Source: Dehalococcoidia bacterium UBA5748 (GTDB taxonomy: Bacteria > Chloroflexota > Dehalococcoidia > Dehalococcoidales > UBA5627). Taken from it: DNA of 21,185 nucleotides. Shown here piece after piece: positions 1-5,728 of this stretch. The notes under the pieces were generated by a model. It had not been told where the DNA came from. It saw only the letters and a list, made by a program, of their open reading frames with translations, and made no database searches. Position 1 is the stretch's first letter. The number at the start of each line of letters is the position of its first letter. The position numbers and the translations under genes were made by a program. The DNA is taken from positions 1 to 21,185 of the forward strand of contig DIFM01000013.1 in assembly GCA_002419135.1 (NCBI GenBank), given 5' to 3'.

Positions 1-347
1 AAAGAACCAGGGGGATTTACCTGTGTGGCTTATGTCTCGGGATGAAGCCCGGTTTGGGCGGATGAGTGACCCGCGGGCATGTTGGGCACCGATGCCAAAT
101 AGACCGAGATAGTTAATCGGGCAATAATCAGGGAGTTCAGGTATGAATACGCCGCAATAAGCCCCTTGTATCTTAAAAATATTGTATCATTAATATTGAC
201 GGGCGGGATAGACCGATTCGCCCTGGGTTTAATAAGACCGTGACTCAGCATGGTCGTCTCGCCCCAAATATAATAAGAGCCCGAACAGTTGCATGGGTTA
301 ACCAAGCCCGCATTTTGCAAGGAAGGGCCGGAAAGGAGACGAACTCG
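1..347 (+). ncRNA. candidate IS110 bridge-RNA region (5' non-coding end)
   Basis: There is no credible coding sequence upstream of the transposase start, but the strand can fold locally. GGGCG at 201-205 pairs with CGCCC at 219-223. GACCGTG at 236-242 pairs with CATGGTC at 249-255, with one G.U pair and a 6-nt loop. TTGCA at 289-293 pairs with TGCAA at 316-320 around an inner GGGTT/AGCCC stem, and GGCA at 85-88 pairs with TGCC at 93-96. IS110-group elements encode a bridge RNA in this position whose internal loops base-pair with target and donor DNA. That this segment is such an RNA is inferred from position and foldability. The exact ends and guide loops cannot be assigned here. Confidence 0.35.
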
Positions 348-815
348 ATGGAGACATACGTTGGAATAGATATATCCCGTGATACTCCGGATATTGCAAT
401 TAAAGGAGATGACAAACCCAGACAATTCATGAATACTCCAGATGGCATTAGAGCAATCTGTGATTTTCTGACTAAACTTAAACCAACTCTCATAGTATTT
501 GAAGCCACAGGTGGCTATGAAATGCCGCTCTATATTGCCCTTACCGGTGTCGCACCACTTAATCGTGATAGCGGAACCTTGCGCGGTAAACGAACTATCT
601 GGGGAGGACGAGCTACGGTTAGGGGAGCTTTGTATATGGCTACCCTTGTAGCTACCAGATTCAATCCCGTGATCAGGCAGCTCTACCAAAGATTGCTTGA
701 TTCCGGTAAGCTCAAAAAAGTGGCTATCGTAGCTTGTATGCAAAAGCTTCTCATCATACTGAATTCTATGGTTAAGCATAATACTAAATGGTCTTATTCT
801 CCTTGTTTTGATTAA
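348..815 (+). pseudogene. IS110-family transposase, internally deleted
   Basis: The reading frame gives 155 residues from ATG 348, preceded by AAAGGAG nine bases upstream. Residues 1-64 are the start of the DEDD (RuvC-like) domain, with the GIDIS-D motif and the VFEATGGYE motif carrying the first Asp and the Glu. Residue 65 onward is the Transposase_20 domain, with the APLNRDSG motif carrying the presumed catalytic serine and the usual C-terminal helices (ACMQKLLIILNSMVKHN). Intact family members are about 300-400 residues. The middle, including the second pair of catalytic aspartates (usual K-TDR-DA motif) and the coiled-coil linker, is absent. The join near nucleotide 540-548 is in frame, at LYIAL-TGVAP. 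Family members often read LY-IAL in the N-domain and ALTGVAP in the C-domain, so short-homology deletion is plausible. It should be inactive as a recombinase. Confidence 0.9.
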
Positions 816-833
816 TTCATAACAAGACAGTTG

Positions 834-1009
834 CTGAGCTTGTCGAAGGGTTAAACGAACGGATTTTTAAGCGGGGGGCTTATTTATCGGCGCCGTTATG
901 GTTCGATCCCGACCGGTCGGGATTTCGTTCCGAATTACGGAACTCAACAATCTTCGTAATGGCTCTAATAATATCCGAGCATCCTGAGCTTGTCGAAGGA
1001 CACGAACGG
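834..1009. repeat. intergenic direct repeats and adjoining palindromes
   Basis: A 16-bp sequence, CTGAGCTTGTCGAAGG, occurs at 834-849 and again at 984-999. Each copy is followed a few bases later by ACGAACGG (855-862 and 1002-1009). Between them lie an 18-bp perfect palindrome at 906-923 (ATCCCGACCGGTCGGGAT) and a perfect 6-bp hairpin with a 5-nt loop at 927-943 (GTTCCG/CGGAAC). The 816-1133 interval has no supportable gene. Such short palindromes and the CTTCGACAAGCTCAG-type motif are dispersed repeats in many bacterial genomes, so this looks like a repeat cluster beside a decayed insertion sequence. Confidence 0.7.
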
Positions 1010-1133
1010 CTTTAGTAATAATCCGTCCATCCATTATGGTCTCCGGCATGACAATTCATATAAAAGCCTTGCTACGAAAGCAAAACAACCGGATGAATGA
1101 CTTCTTTATAGGTTTAGTAGTACAATCTAGCTG

Positions 1134-1856
1134 ATGAACGAAACAGTTTTAAAATACATACGAACGGTCAGCAAATGGCTTTTTATGCTGTGCATCCCTC
1201 TTTTTCTACTGACGGGTTTTATAGCCATTGCCCTCAACAGCCAGTGGCTGTACGAACACAGTTTTAACACCTACGGGGTTGAGGAAACGACCGGCATCGA
1301 TAAAGCCGAACTGGAGCAAGCGGCGACACAGATAATCCGCTATTTCAATTCATCCGAGCAGTATTTATCAGTCACGGTTGTCAAAGACGGCGCCGATTTC
1401 GTGCTTTTCAATGAAAAAGAAGTGGCGCATATGAAGGATGTCAAAGCGCTGGTGAGGCTGGATTACTATGTTTTACTTGGAACCGGCCTTTTTATGCTGT
1501 TATTTATAGCTTTAAATATTTTTTATCGCAGGCGGGAATTCTACCGTCCGCTGGCATCGGCAGTTTTTGGCGGCGCCGGTATTACCCTGGGGCTTATTTT
1601 GATACTGGGAATCATAGCGGTAGCCGATTTCAATGCCTTTTTTACCGCTTTCCACCTTTTAAGCTTTGCCAATGATTTCTGGCTTTTAGACCCGAATACC
1701 GATTACCTGATAATGCTGTTTCCGGGCGGTTTCTGGTTCGATTGCGTGATGTATATTGCGATTGCCATAGCATTAAGCGCGCTTATCGCCGGTATCGTAA
1801 CGTGGTGGTATTTAAGAAAAAAAGATGGCGTGAATATGCCTTTTTACGGAGAATAA
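1134..1856 (+). CDS. Lit/DUF1461-family integral membrane protein
   Basis: The 240-residue protein has a membrane helix at about 12-34, an extracytoplasmic loop at 35-110, and further helices at about 112-130, 140-165 and 198-226. It matches the TIGR01906/DUF1461 pattern: the FNEKEVAHMKDVK segment in the loop, then FHLLSFANDFWLLDP and the LFPGGFWFD segment. The two conserved histidines sit in HMKDV and FHLLSF. Lit proteins of low-GC Gram-positives are lipoprotein intramolecular transacylases that move an acyl chain from the diacylglyceryl-cysteine to its amino group. Whether this homologue has that activity is inference. No clear ribosome binding site precedes ATG 1134. A TACAAT hexamer at 1121-1126 would start transcription almost at the ATG, so a leaderless mRNA is possible. 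The next gene starts 3 bases after the stop, implying coupling. Confidence 0.82.
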   Translation: MNETVLKYIRTVSKWLFMLCIPLFLLTGFIAIALNSQWLYEHSFNTYGVEETTGIDKAELEQAATQIIRYFNSSEQYLSVTVVKDGADFVLFNEKEVAHMKDVKALVRLDYYVLLGTGLFMLLFIALNIFYRRREFYRPLASAVFGGAGITLGLILILGIIAVADFNAFFTAFHLLSFANDFWLLDPNTDYLIMLFPGGFWFDCVMYIAIAIALSALIAGIVTWWYLRKKDGVNMPFYGE

Positions 1857-1859
1857 ACA

Positions 1860-2027
1860 ATGGGGATGTCGGTGGTATCGAAATGCCCGCTCTGCAAAGG
1901 AACGGGTAAGGTAAAAAAAGAATTGCCTCTGTGGGCAAATCCTAAGGCTCCGAATACGCGTGCCGACAAAACCGCTCTGATAACGTGCCCTCGCTGTAAA
2001 GGGAGCGGCATTGTCGGGTTGATTTAG
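1860..2027 (+). CDS. 55-aa DnaJ-type zinc-finger microprotein
   Basis: ATG 1860 opens a 55-residue frame (an internal ATG at 1866 is an alternative start). It contains two CxxCxGxG modules, CPLCKGTGKV at about residues 9-18 and CPRCKGSGIV at about 43-52, separated by a basic linker. Four cysteines in this arrangement make one DnaJ-type zinc-binding unit, as in the DnaJ central domain and in small zinc-finger proteins. No J domain or other domain is present. It begins 3 bases after the Lit-like gene, so it is probably translated from the same mRNA. The function is unknown. Possible roles are a thiol or metal chaperone, or protein binding at the membrane. The regular zinc motifs make chance unlikely. 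Confidence 0.8.
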   Translation: MGMSVVSKCPLCKGTGKVKKELPLWANPKAPNTRADKTALITCPRCKGSGIVGLI

Positions 2028-2063
2028 ATTTCCTATGAGATAATAATCCTTGTTTTGACACTG

Positions 2064-2171
2064 CTACCTCATACTTTCTTTGGTTCTGTTCCACAGATAG
2101 GCGTATCTTCTCTGCGGCCCCATAAAAAGCCACCTGATTTGAAATAGCACCCTGTTAACCGCATCCTTCAT
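2064..2171 (-). CDS. 35-aa basic aromatic microprotein
   Basis: On the minus strand an ATG at 2171 follows a near-ideal ribosome binding site (GAGGAGGG at 2177-2184, 5 bases spacing). It opens a 35-residue frame ending in TAG at 2064. The peptide starts MKDAVNRVLFQIRW and ends in an Arg/Tyr/Trp-rich stretch (GPQRRYAYLWNRTKE). It has no signal peptide or classical membrane helix, but residues 5-17 could form an amphipathic helix. A TTGACA promoter lies upstream at 2221-2249. I do not recognise the family. The promoter plus Shine-Dalgarno combination is better than that of several certain genes here, which is why I call it a gene despite its size. It converges with the zinc-finger microprotein, 36 bases away. 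Confidence 0.6.
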   Translation of the reverse strand: MKDAVNRVLFQIRWLFMGPQRRYAYLWNRTKESMR

Positions 2172-2220
2172 GATGTCCCTCCTCGTTCTAATATCCTTGT
2201 ACTAAATATAACGAGGGTTT

Positions 2221-2249
2221 ACACTAAAAGTTAGGGCTGAAAGTGTCAA
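2221..2249 (-). promoter_or_regulatory. promoter of the 35-aa microprotein
   Basis: Read on the minus strand there is a perfect TTGACA -35 (2244-2249), a 17-bp spacer and TAGTGT as -10 (2221-2226), which keeps the three most conserved -10 bases. The predicted start is near 2214, giving a leader of about 40 bases with a strong ribosome binding site. Confidence 0.55.
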
Positions 2250-2273
2250 CTATTAAGAAAAAAGTACTAAAGT

Positions 2274-2687
2274 TCAATCCACAATCAAAAAAAGCCGGTA
2301 TTTACCGGGTGGTATCGCCTTATCTGCTTCCGGATAAGGCTCGACTTTAAAGGAGTAAGTGTATCCTTTATATGTCAATTGGCTGTAGCCGTCGGCTGCT
2401 CCCGGATATACGAACTTTACAAAGGATATTTTGCCGCCATGGCGGATTTCAACGTCACAGCTAACCTCACCTGCCCAAACACAGGTCGCGCCGGTAGGGC
2501 AACGGCTGTCATTCGATATTCCGACAAAGGTTATTTTAAGGTCCTTTCCTTCAATCTGAACCGATTGCCCGACACGTAAAGTAACCTCTTCTCCCGTGTT
2601 TACCGTGTTCTGGCATCCTGCCAGAGTACACAGCAGAACGGCAATCCCGAAAAACAGCGGTATAATGTGAAACACCTTCCTGCACAT
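2274..2687 (-). CDS. small lipoprotein with CPTGATCVWAGE motif
   Basis: The 137-residue protein starts at ATG 2687, chosen because GGAGG lies 5 bases upstream. A TTG 12 bases further up is in frame but overlaps that ribosome binding site. Residues 1-24 form a type II signal peptide ending in the lipobox LAGC (Cys25), so it is predicted to be a membrane-anchored surface or periplasmic lipoprotein. The mature part is a compact beta-rich domain of about 110 residues with a DSRCPTGATCVWAGE segment whose two cysteines could form a disulfide. Similar short lipoproteins with this motif occur in several phyla but have no assigned function that I can name. It lies downstream of the FmdB-type gene on the same strand (34-base gap) and may be cotranscribed with it. 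Confidence 0.8.
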   Translation of the reverse strand: MCRKVFHIIPLFFGIAVLLCTLAGCQNTVNTGEEVTLRVGQSVQIEGKDLKITFVGISNDSRCPTGATCVWAGEVSCDVEIRHGGKISFVKFVYPGAADGYSQLTYKGYTYSFKVEPYPEADKAIPPGKYRLFLIVD

Positions 2688-2721
2688 ATCCCCCTCCAAA
2701 TATCAAGATGAGGAACCTTTA

Positions 2722-2952
2722 TTACTTACCGCAGCTTCCGCAATCGGTAGCGCTGCAACCTGAACAACTGCTGCCGCCGACCGATGAACTTGAGCCGCCG
2801 GCGTCTTTTACATAACAGGCGAATTTTGAGAGCGTCCTGCTTGAAGGTGTGTTACAGACCGGGCAAACTGCCGTTACGTCGATTTCGCTCATTAAACGCA
2901 GCAGTTCGAATTTCGATTTGCATACCGGGCAAAAATATTCGTATATCGGCAT
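2722..2952 (-). CDS. FmdB-family zinc ribbon protein
   Basis: The 76-residue protein begins MPIYEYFCPVCKSKFE, the hallmark of the FmdB regulatory-protein family. A second CPVCN pair follows at about residues 30-34. The two CxxC pairs form one zinc ribbon covering residues 1-45. The tail (about 48-76) is rich in Gly, Ser and Cys and ends in CSGCSATDCGSCGK, a common tail type for the family that may bind additional metal. FmdB proteins were named from formamidase operons, but most have no proven role. The start at ATG 2952 is the only one that preserves the conserved N-terminus. It is divergent from nadE, with 124 bases between the starts. Confidence 0.9.
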   Translation of the reverse strand: MPIYEYFCPVCKSKFELLRLMSEIDVTAVCPVCNTPSSRTLSKFACYVKDAGGSSSSVGGSSCSGCSATDCGSCGK

Positions 2953-3014
2953 TTTTTATCTCTAATAAGATTCTATTCCGCACTCTTTCTAAAGTCAAAA
3001 TATTTTTGTGTATT

Positions 3015-3043
3015 TTGACCGGATGCCTCTGGGGATATATACT
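3015..3043 (+). promoter_or_regulatory. nadE promoter
   Basis: TTGACC at 3015-3020, a 17-bp spacer and TATACT at 3038-3043 give a strong sigma-70-type promoter. Transcription would start near 3050, about 27 bases before the nadE ATG. Confidence 0.7.
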
Positions 3044-3076
3044 GAATCATCGCAAATAAAACAGGGGAATAAGACT

Positions 3077-3802
3077 ATGGACAATCAACAAATGGCTGAC
3101 GGACTGACAAACTGGATAAAGGAGAAAGTAACCGCTGCCGGTTTAAATGGCGTAGCATTCGGCATGAGCGGAGGCATCGATTCATCCGTGGTCGCCGTGC
3201 TGTCAAAAAGGGCATTTCCGGATTCCTGTCTAGGGCTGGTCATGCCTTGCCATAGTAACGGACAGGATGAACAGGACGCTATGGCATTAGCCGGTAAATT
3301 TGCGATTAAGACACAAAAAATAGCACTTGACAGTGTCTATGACAGCCTTGTACAAATTCTTTCAAGGGAGATGGACGCGCCGCTTTCGAATCTGACACAG
3401 GCAAATATCAAGGCAAGGCTCCGTATGACAACACTGTATGCGTATGCCAATCAACTCGGCTATATCGTGGTAGGCTCCGGCAACAAAAGCGAACTGGCTA
3501 CCGGATATTTTACCAAGTACGGAGACAGCGGCGTAGATATCCTGCCGCTGGGCAACCTGGTCAAAGCGCAGGTCAGGGAACTGGCTGCTTATCTCGAAAT
3601 CCTCGAAGGGATAATCTCAAAGCCACCTTCAGCCGGTCTGTGGCAGGGGCAGACCGATGAACAAGAAATGGGATTGACGTATCAGGAAATCGATGATTAC
3701 CTGCTTAAAGACCAGGCGACAGATGTTATCAGACAGAAAATTGAGGCTAAGTTTGCACAAAGCGAACATAAGAGAAATACTCCGCCCATCCCAGATTTTT
3801 AA
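3077..3802 (+). CDS. nadE: NH3-dependent NAD+ synthetase
   Basis: NadE amidates nicotinic acid adenine dinucleotide to NAD+ using ATP and ammonia, the last step of NAD synthesis in the cytoplasm. The 241-residue protein is a single synthetase domain without the glutaminase (CN-hydrolase) domain of the long form, so it should be ammonia-dependent. The PP-loop SGGIDSS is at residues 31-37, NIKARLRM at 110-117, and the deamido-NAD/ATP-binding GSGNKSELATGYFTKYGD segment at 133-150, followed by LPLGNLVKAQVRELA. The KPPSAGLW substrate loop and the C-terminal KR-PPIP also fit. ATG 3077 is chosen over an in-frame upstream start at 3008 because AGGGGA lies 8 bases before it and the upstream extension would overlap the promoter. 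Confidence 0.95.
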   Translation: MDNQQMADGLTNWIKEKVTAAGLNGVAFGMSGGIDSSVVAVLSKRAFPDSCLGLVMPCHSNGQDEQDAMALAGKFAIKTQKIALDSVYDSLVQILSREMDAPLSNLTQANIKARLRMTTLYAYANQLGYIVVGSGNKSELATGYFTKYGDSGVDILPLGNLVKAQVRELAAYLEILEGIISKPPSAGLWQGQTDEQEMGLTYQEIDDYLLKDQATDVIRQKIEAKFAQSEHKRNTPPIPDF

Positions 3803-3847
3803 TTTTCAGTTTTAAATCCTTATAAGCTTCCGATATTCAAGCTGTCG

Positions 3848-3876
3848 TTGACACTAGGTTACATCACAAGTATAAT
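3848..3876 (+). promoter_or_regulatory. consensus promoter of the tRNA operon
   Basis: A perfect TTGACA (3848-3853), exactly 17 bp, and a perfect TATAAT (3871-3876) lie 15 bases before tRNA-Leu. This is the best promoter in the window, as expected for stable RNA. Confidence 0.88.
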
Positions 3877-3891
3877 TTATGAGTGTTTCAA

Positions 3892-3977
3892 GCCGAAGTG
3901 GCGGAATGGCAGACGCGCTACGTTCAGGGCGTAGTGTCCGTACGGGCGTGAGAGTTCAAATCTCTCCTTCGGCACCA
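3892..3977 (+). tRNA. tRNA-Leu (anticodon CAG)
   Basis: A class II tRNA of 86 nt including an encoded CCA. Acceptor GCCGAAG (3892-3898) pairs with CTTCGGC (3967-3973). The anticodon stem CTACG/CGTAG encloses the loop TTCAGGG, so the anticodon is CAG (codon CUG). A long variable arm precedes the T arm, which is GAGAG/CTCTC closing TTCAAAT. It is the first gene of a three-tRNA operon. Confidence 0.95.
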
Positions 3978-3981
3978 ATAG

Positions 3982-4058
3982 GCGCTTGTAGCTCAACTGG
4001 ATAGAGCGCAGCCCTGCGGAGGCTGAGGTCGTGGGTTCGAATCCCACCAAGCGCGCCA
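3982..4058 (+). tRNA. tRNA-Arg (anticodon GCG)
   Basis: A 77-nt tRNA with encoded CCA. Acceptor GCGCTTG pairs perfectly with CAAGCGC, the D stem is GCTC/GAGC, and the anticodon stem CAGCC/GGCTG encloses CTGCGGA. The T arm is GTGGG-TTCGAAT-CCCAC. The anticodon is GCG, reading CGC/CGU, rather than the ACG (inosine) form more usual in bacteria. It lies 4 bases after tRNA-Leu. Confidence 0.94.
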
Positions 4059-4068
4059 TTTACAGAGA

Positions 4069-4145
4069 GGGCGGTTAGCTCAGTTGGTTAGAGCACCTGC
4101 TTTACACGCAGGGGGTCATAGGTTCGAGTCCTATACCGCCCACCA
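4069..4145 (+). tRNA. tRNA-Val (anticodon TAC)
   Basis: A 77-nt tRNA with encoded CCA. Acceptor GGGCGGT pairs with ACCGCCC, the D stem is GCTC/GAGC, the anticodon stem CCTGC/GCAGG encloses TTTACAC, and the T arm is ATAGG-TTCGAGT-CCTAT. The anticodon is TAC. It is the last gene of the operon. Part of its 3' half is repeated about 80 bases downstream in altered form. Confidence 0.95.
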
Positions 4146-4182
4146 TTTATCCATCTGTCAAGATTATTATTCCTTAAATCAT

Positions 4183-4276
4183 CACGCAGGTGGTCATCCC
4201 GATGGAATCGGGATACCGCCCAACATTTTTCAAAGCTAAAATCAAGGCTTATGTCAGTTCCGGCATAAGCCTTTTT
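4183..4276 (+). repeat. tRNA-Val 3'-half-like repeat, copy 1
   Basis: Bases 4183-4197 match tRNA-Val 4105-4119 at 14 of 15 positions, and 4213-4228 match tRNA-Val 4133-4148 at 15 of 16. The T-arm in between is replaced by a hairpin (ATCCCGAT at 4196-4203, ATCGGGAT at 4207-4214). The core 4192-4221 is identical over 30 bp to 5729-5758, and weaker similarity continues to about 4275 (AAAGCTAAAAT and CCGG...AAGCCTT blocks). It therefore combines a partial tRNA duplication with a dispersed palindromic repeat and forms the left bracket of a 1.5-kb islet. Confidence 0.75.
4244..4276 (+). terminator. rho-independent terminator of the tRNA operon
   Basis: AAGGCTTATG (4244-4253) pairs perfectly with CATAAGCCTT (4264-4273) and is followed by a run of T (4272-4276). 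It lies about 100 bases after tRNA-Val and inside the repeat unit. Confidence 0.75.
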
Positions 4277-4307
4277 GTTCGCAGAAAGATGTAATTAGTA
4301 AATTTTA

Positions 4308-4336
4308 TTGACTTTGACTATCCCTAGTAGGATAAT
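4308..4336 (+). promoter_or_regulatory. promoter of the islet gene
   Basis: TTGACT (4308-4313), a 17-bp spacer and GATAAT (4331-4336) predict a start near 4343, about 35 bases before the ATG at 4378. Confidence 0.5.
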
Positions 4337-4377
4337 TGCTTTCAAATGTGTATTTTACAACTATTAGGGTATAAAAT

Positions 4378-5202
4378 ATGGCTTTACTCAAAGGTTCTAA
4401 ACTGAAGCTTAGCAGAGCAGAGCAACATCTCAATACTCTTACAGCGAATATTCAAGAGTTTGTCGAATCTAATCCCTATTCTTTAATTCTCCACCCGGAC
4501 CCTTATCCTCCTCAATACATGCTTCAAGCTAAAATTAATAATACTATACCAACTGAATATGGATGTATTATTGGTGATTTTGCTCATAATGTTCGTTCTT
4601 CCCTTGATTTGTTAGTATATCAACTTAGTGATCTTATCGCTGGAGACAAAGCTAGGTTTAAATTGCAATTCCCAATCTTTGACCATGATGCTGACTATCA
4701 CAGATATGAAAAAGTATATCTAAATGGTGTCCAACATAAGTATAAAAAAATTATCGAAAAATATCAGCCATACAAACAAAAAGTGGGATTTGACGATAAT
4801 CCTTTAAAACTTCTTCGGCATATCAATGATGCTGATAAACACAGGATTATCCCTGTGGTAGGTGCAATAGCCACTCTTAACTATTTCATATTCGATGGAA
4901 CTAGCGGCTTGCCAGATTTTTTAAAATTTGGGAATGGATCTAGCTTAAGAGTATCCGAGGGATTTAACTTTGGTAATGGTTTTACTGGTACTAAGATTAA
5001 CGATGGTGCAATAACCAAAGACGGTGCAATAGTAGCTAAATTTACTATTCCTCAGGCTGAAAAGATAAATATTAATCCAGAAATGCAATTTACTATACAA
5101 TTTCAAGAAAGCGATCCTTATGTGCATGGTCGTTCTGTAATAGATACACTCATGTTAATTTATAGTCAAGTAAAAGATATTATCGAAGAGTTTGAAAAAT
5201 AA
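4378..5202 (+). CDS. uncharacterised 274-aa protein of an AT-rich islet
   Basis: This is a soluble protein without a signal peptide or membrane helices. Residues 5-30 are helical (KLKLSRAEQHLNTL). A conserved-looking motif IIGDFAHNVRSSLDLLVYQL spans about 64-83, FPIFDHDADY follows at 98-107, YQPY at 129-132, and LLRHINDADKHR at 145-156. The pattern of an N-terminal helical segment, GD-hN-RS-LD, QPY and L-DKHR recurs in a widespread family of hypothetical proteins of accessory regions. I cannot name a function. The C-terminal third is beta-rich. Base composition is clearly more AT-rich than nadE or pheA, suggesting acquisition. It sits between direct repeats just downstream of a tRNA gene and has its own promoter. 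ATG 4378 has only a weak AGGG ribosome binding site. Confidence 0.8.
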   Translation: MALLKGSKLKLSRAEQHLNTLTANIQEFVESNPYSLILHPDPYPPQYMLQAKINNTIPTEYGCIIGDFAHNVRSSLDLLVYQLSDLIAGDKARFKLQFPIFDHDADYHRYEKVYLNGVQHKYKKIIEKYQPYKQKVGFDDNPLKLLRHINDADKHRIIPVVGAIATLNYFIFDGTSGLPDFLKFGNGSSLRVSEGFNFGNGFTGTKINDGAITKDGAIVAKFTIPQAEKININPEMQFTIQFQESDPYVHGRSVIDTLMLIYSQVKDIIEEFEK

Positions 5203-5215
5203 TACGATTGACAAC

Positions 5216-5241
5216 ATACTTTAGATGTTAATGTAAAGTAT
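5216..5241. repeat. inverted repeat after the islet gene
   Basis: ATACTTTA (5216-5223) and TAAAGTAT (5234-5241) form a perfect 8-bp stem with a 10-nt loop, starting 13 bases after the islet gene stop. There is no T tract, so it may be a weak terminator or an operator. The rest of 5203-5433 is AT-rich and shows no supportable gene. Confidence 0.45.
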
Positions 5242-5433
5242 AACTTAACATACTTGAAATCGTAACAGAGCAGAACTCTCCCTAGCTTTATAATCAGATG
5301 TATATTGGGCACTAAATTGGCACTAATACTTTTCAAACAAAAGTAAAAAACGAATTTTCAAAGTTAAAATAAGAATAGGCACAAAACAACATATTAGCTT
5401 TGAAACTATTAGAAAACAGGTCTGACTTAGAAT

Positions 5434-5598
5434 TTACACGCAAGGGATTTCCTCGGAATTGAGGTCTTGATAAATATCCTTGAGGTTTGCTTTTAATTCA
5501 TCAAGCGTTGCCCCCTGGCTCTTATAATCAGGATATTCTTCAAGCCAACCGACCCATATTCCGCCTTCCTGGTAATAAACAAATTTCATAGTTTCCAT
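5434..5598 (-). CDS. orphan HicB-like antitoxin-domain protein
   Basis: A 54-residue minus-strand frame starts at ATG 5598, six bases after AGGTAGG. The protein runs METMKFVYYQEGGIWVGW, then LEEYPDYKSQGATLDELKAN, then LKDIYQDL. This is the HicB/UPF0150-type fold: a strand pair with a Trp-containing turn, the LEEYPDY-QG motif, then the (T/S)LDEL...L helix. HicB antitoxins neutralise HicA mRNA interferases and often carry a C-terminal DNA-binding domain. None is present here, and no HicA-like gene lies on either side. It may be a solitary HicB-like protein or the remnant of a pair. An extended -10 promoter is visible upstream. Confidence 0.78.
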   Translation of the reverse strand: METMKFVYYQEGGIWVGWLEEYPDYKSQGATLDELKANLKDIYQDLNSEEIPCV

Positions 5599-5641
5599 TT
5601 TCAACCTACCTGTAGAATCCTGTCAAGTTCTATCACTTAAA

Positions 5642-5650
5642 ATTATAGCA
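5642..5650 (-). promoter_or_regulatory. extended -10 promoter of the HicB-like gene
   Basis: Read on the minus strand the sequence is TGCTATAAT, a perfect -10 with the TGn extension. No good -35 is seen. Transcription would start near 5635, about 37 bases before the ATG. Confidence 0.5.
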
Positions 5651-5728
5651 GAATTCTGTATGCAAAGGTATATGTAGCACTATCACATAGATATTAAAGA
5701 ATAAGAATACCCTATGTTCGAGCCAAGG

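Larger units (their letters stand above)
1..830 (+). mobile_element. IS110-family insertion sequence remnant
   Basis: This stretch comprises a structured non-coding leader of roughly 350 bases followed by an internally deleted IS110 transposase. IS110-group elements usually carry a long 5' non-coding end and a short 3' end without long inverted repeats, and this layout fits. No terminal inverted repeats or target duplication are visible, as expected for the family. The left boundary may lie before the window and the right boundary is approximate, soon after the transposase stop at 815. The element cannot be autonomous because most of the catalytic domain is missing. Confidence 0.7.

Noticed and set aside
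30..779. A 249-aa minus-strand frame across the IS110 region
   Set aside because: It is antisense to the transposase and its leader and has no recognisable domain or ribosome binding site.
867..1049. A 60-aa minus-strand frame with RQAQD-like segments
   Set aside because: It is a translation of the CTTCGACAAGCTCAG repeat and the palindrome, a typical false frame in repeat DNA.
1942..2133. A 63-aa minus-strand frame
   Set aside because: It is antisense to the zinc-finger microprotein and overlaps the better supported 35-aa frame in another register.
3877..4059. A 60-aa minus-strand frame with GFEPTTSASAG and RFELSRPYGHYALNVARLPFRH segments
   Set aside because: It lies antisense across tRNA-Leu and tRNA-Arg. 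This is the well-known false protein produced by tRNA genes.
4378..5202. Calling the 274-aa islet protein a HEPN toxin
   Set aside because: No clear R-x4-6-H motif is present. The GDFAHNVRSSLD and DKHR motifs fit an unnamed family better.
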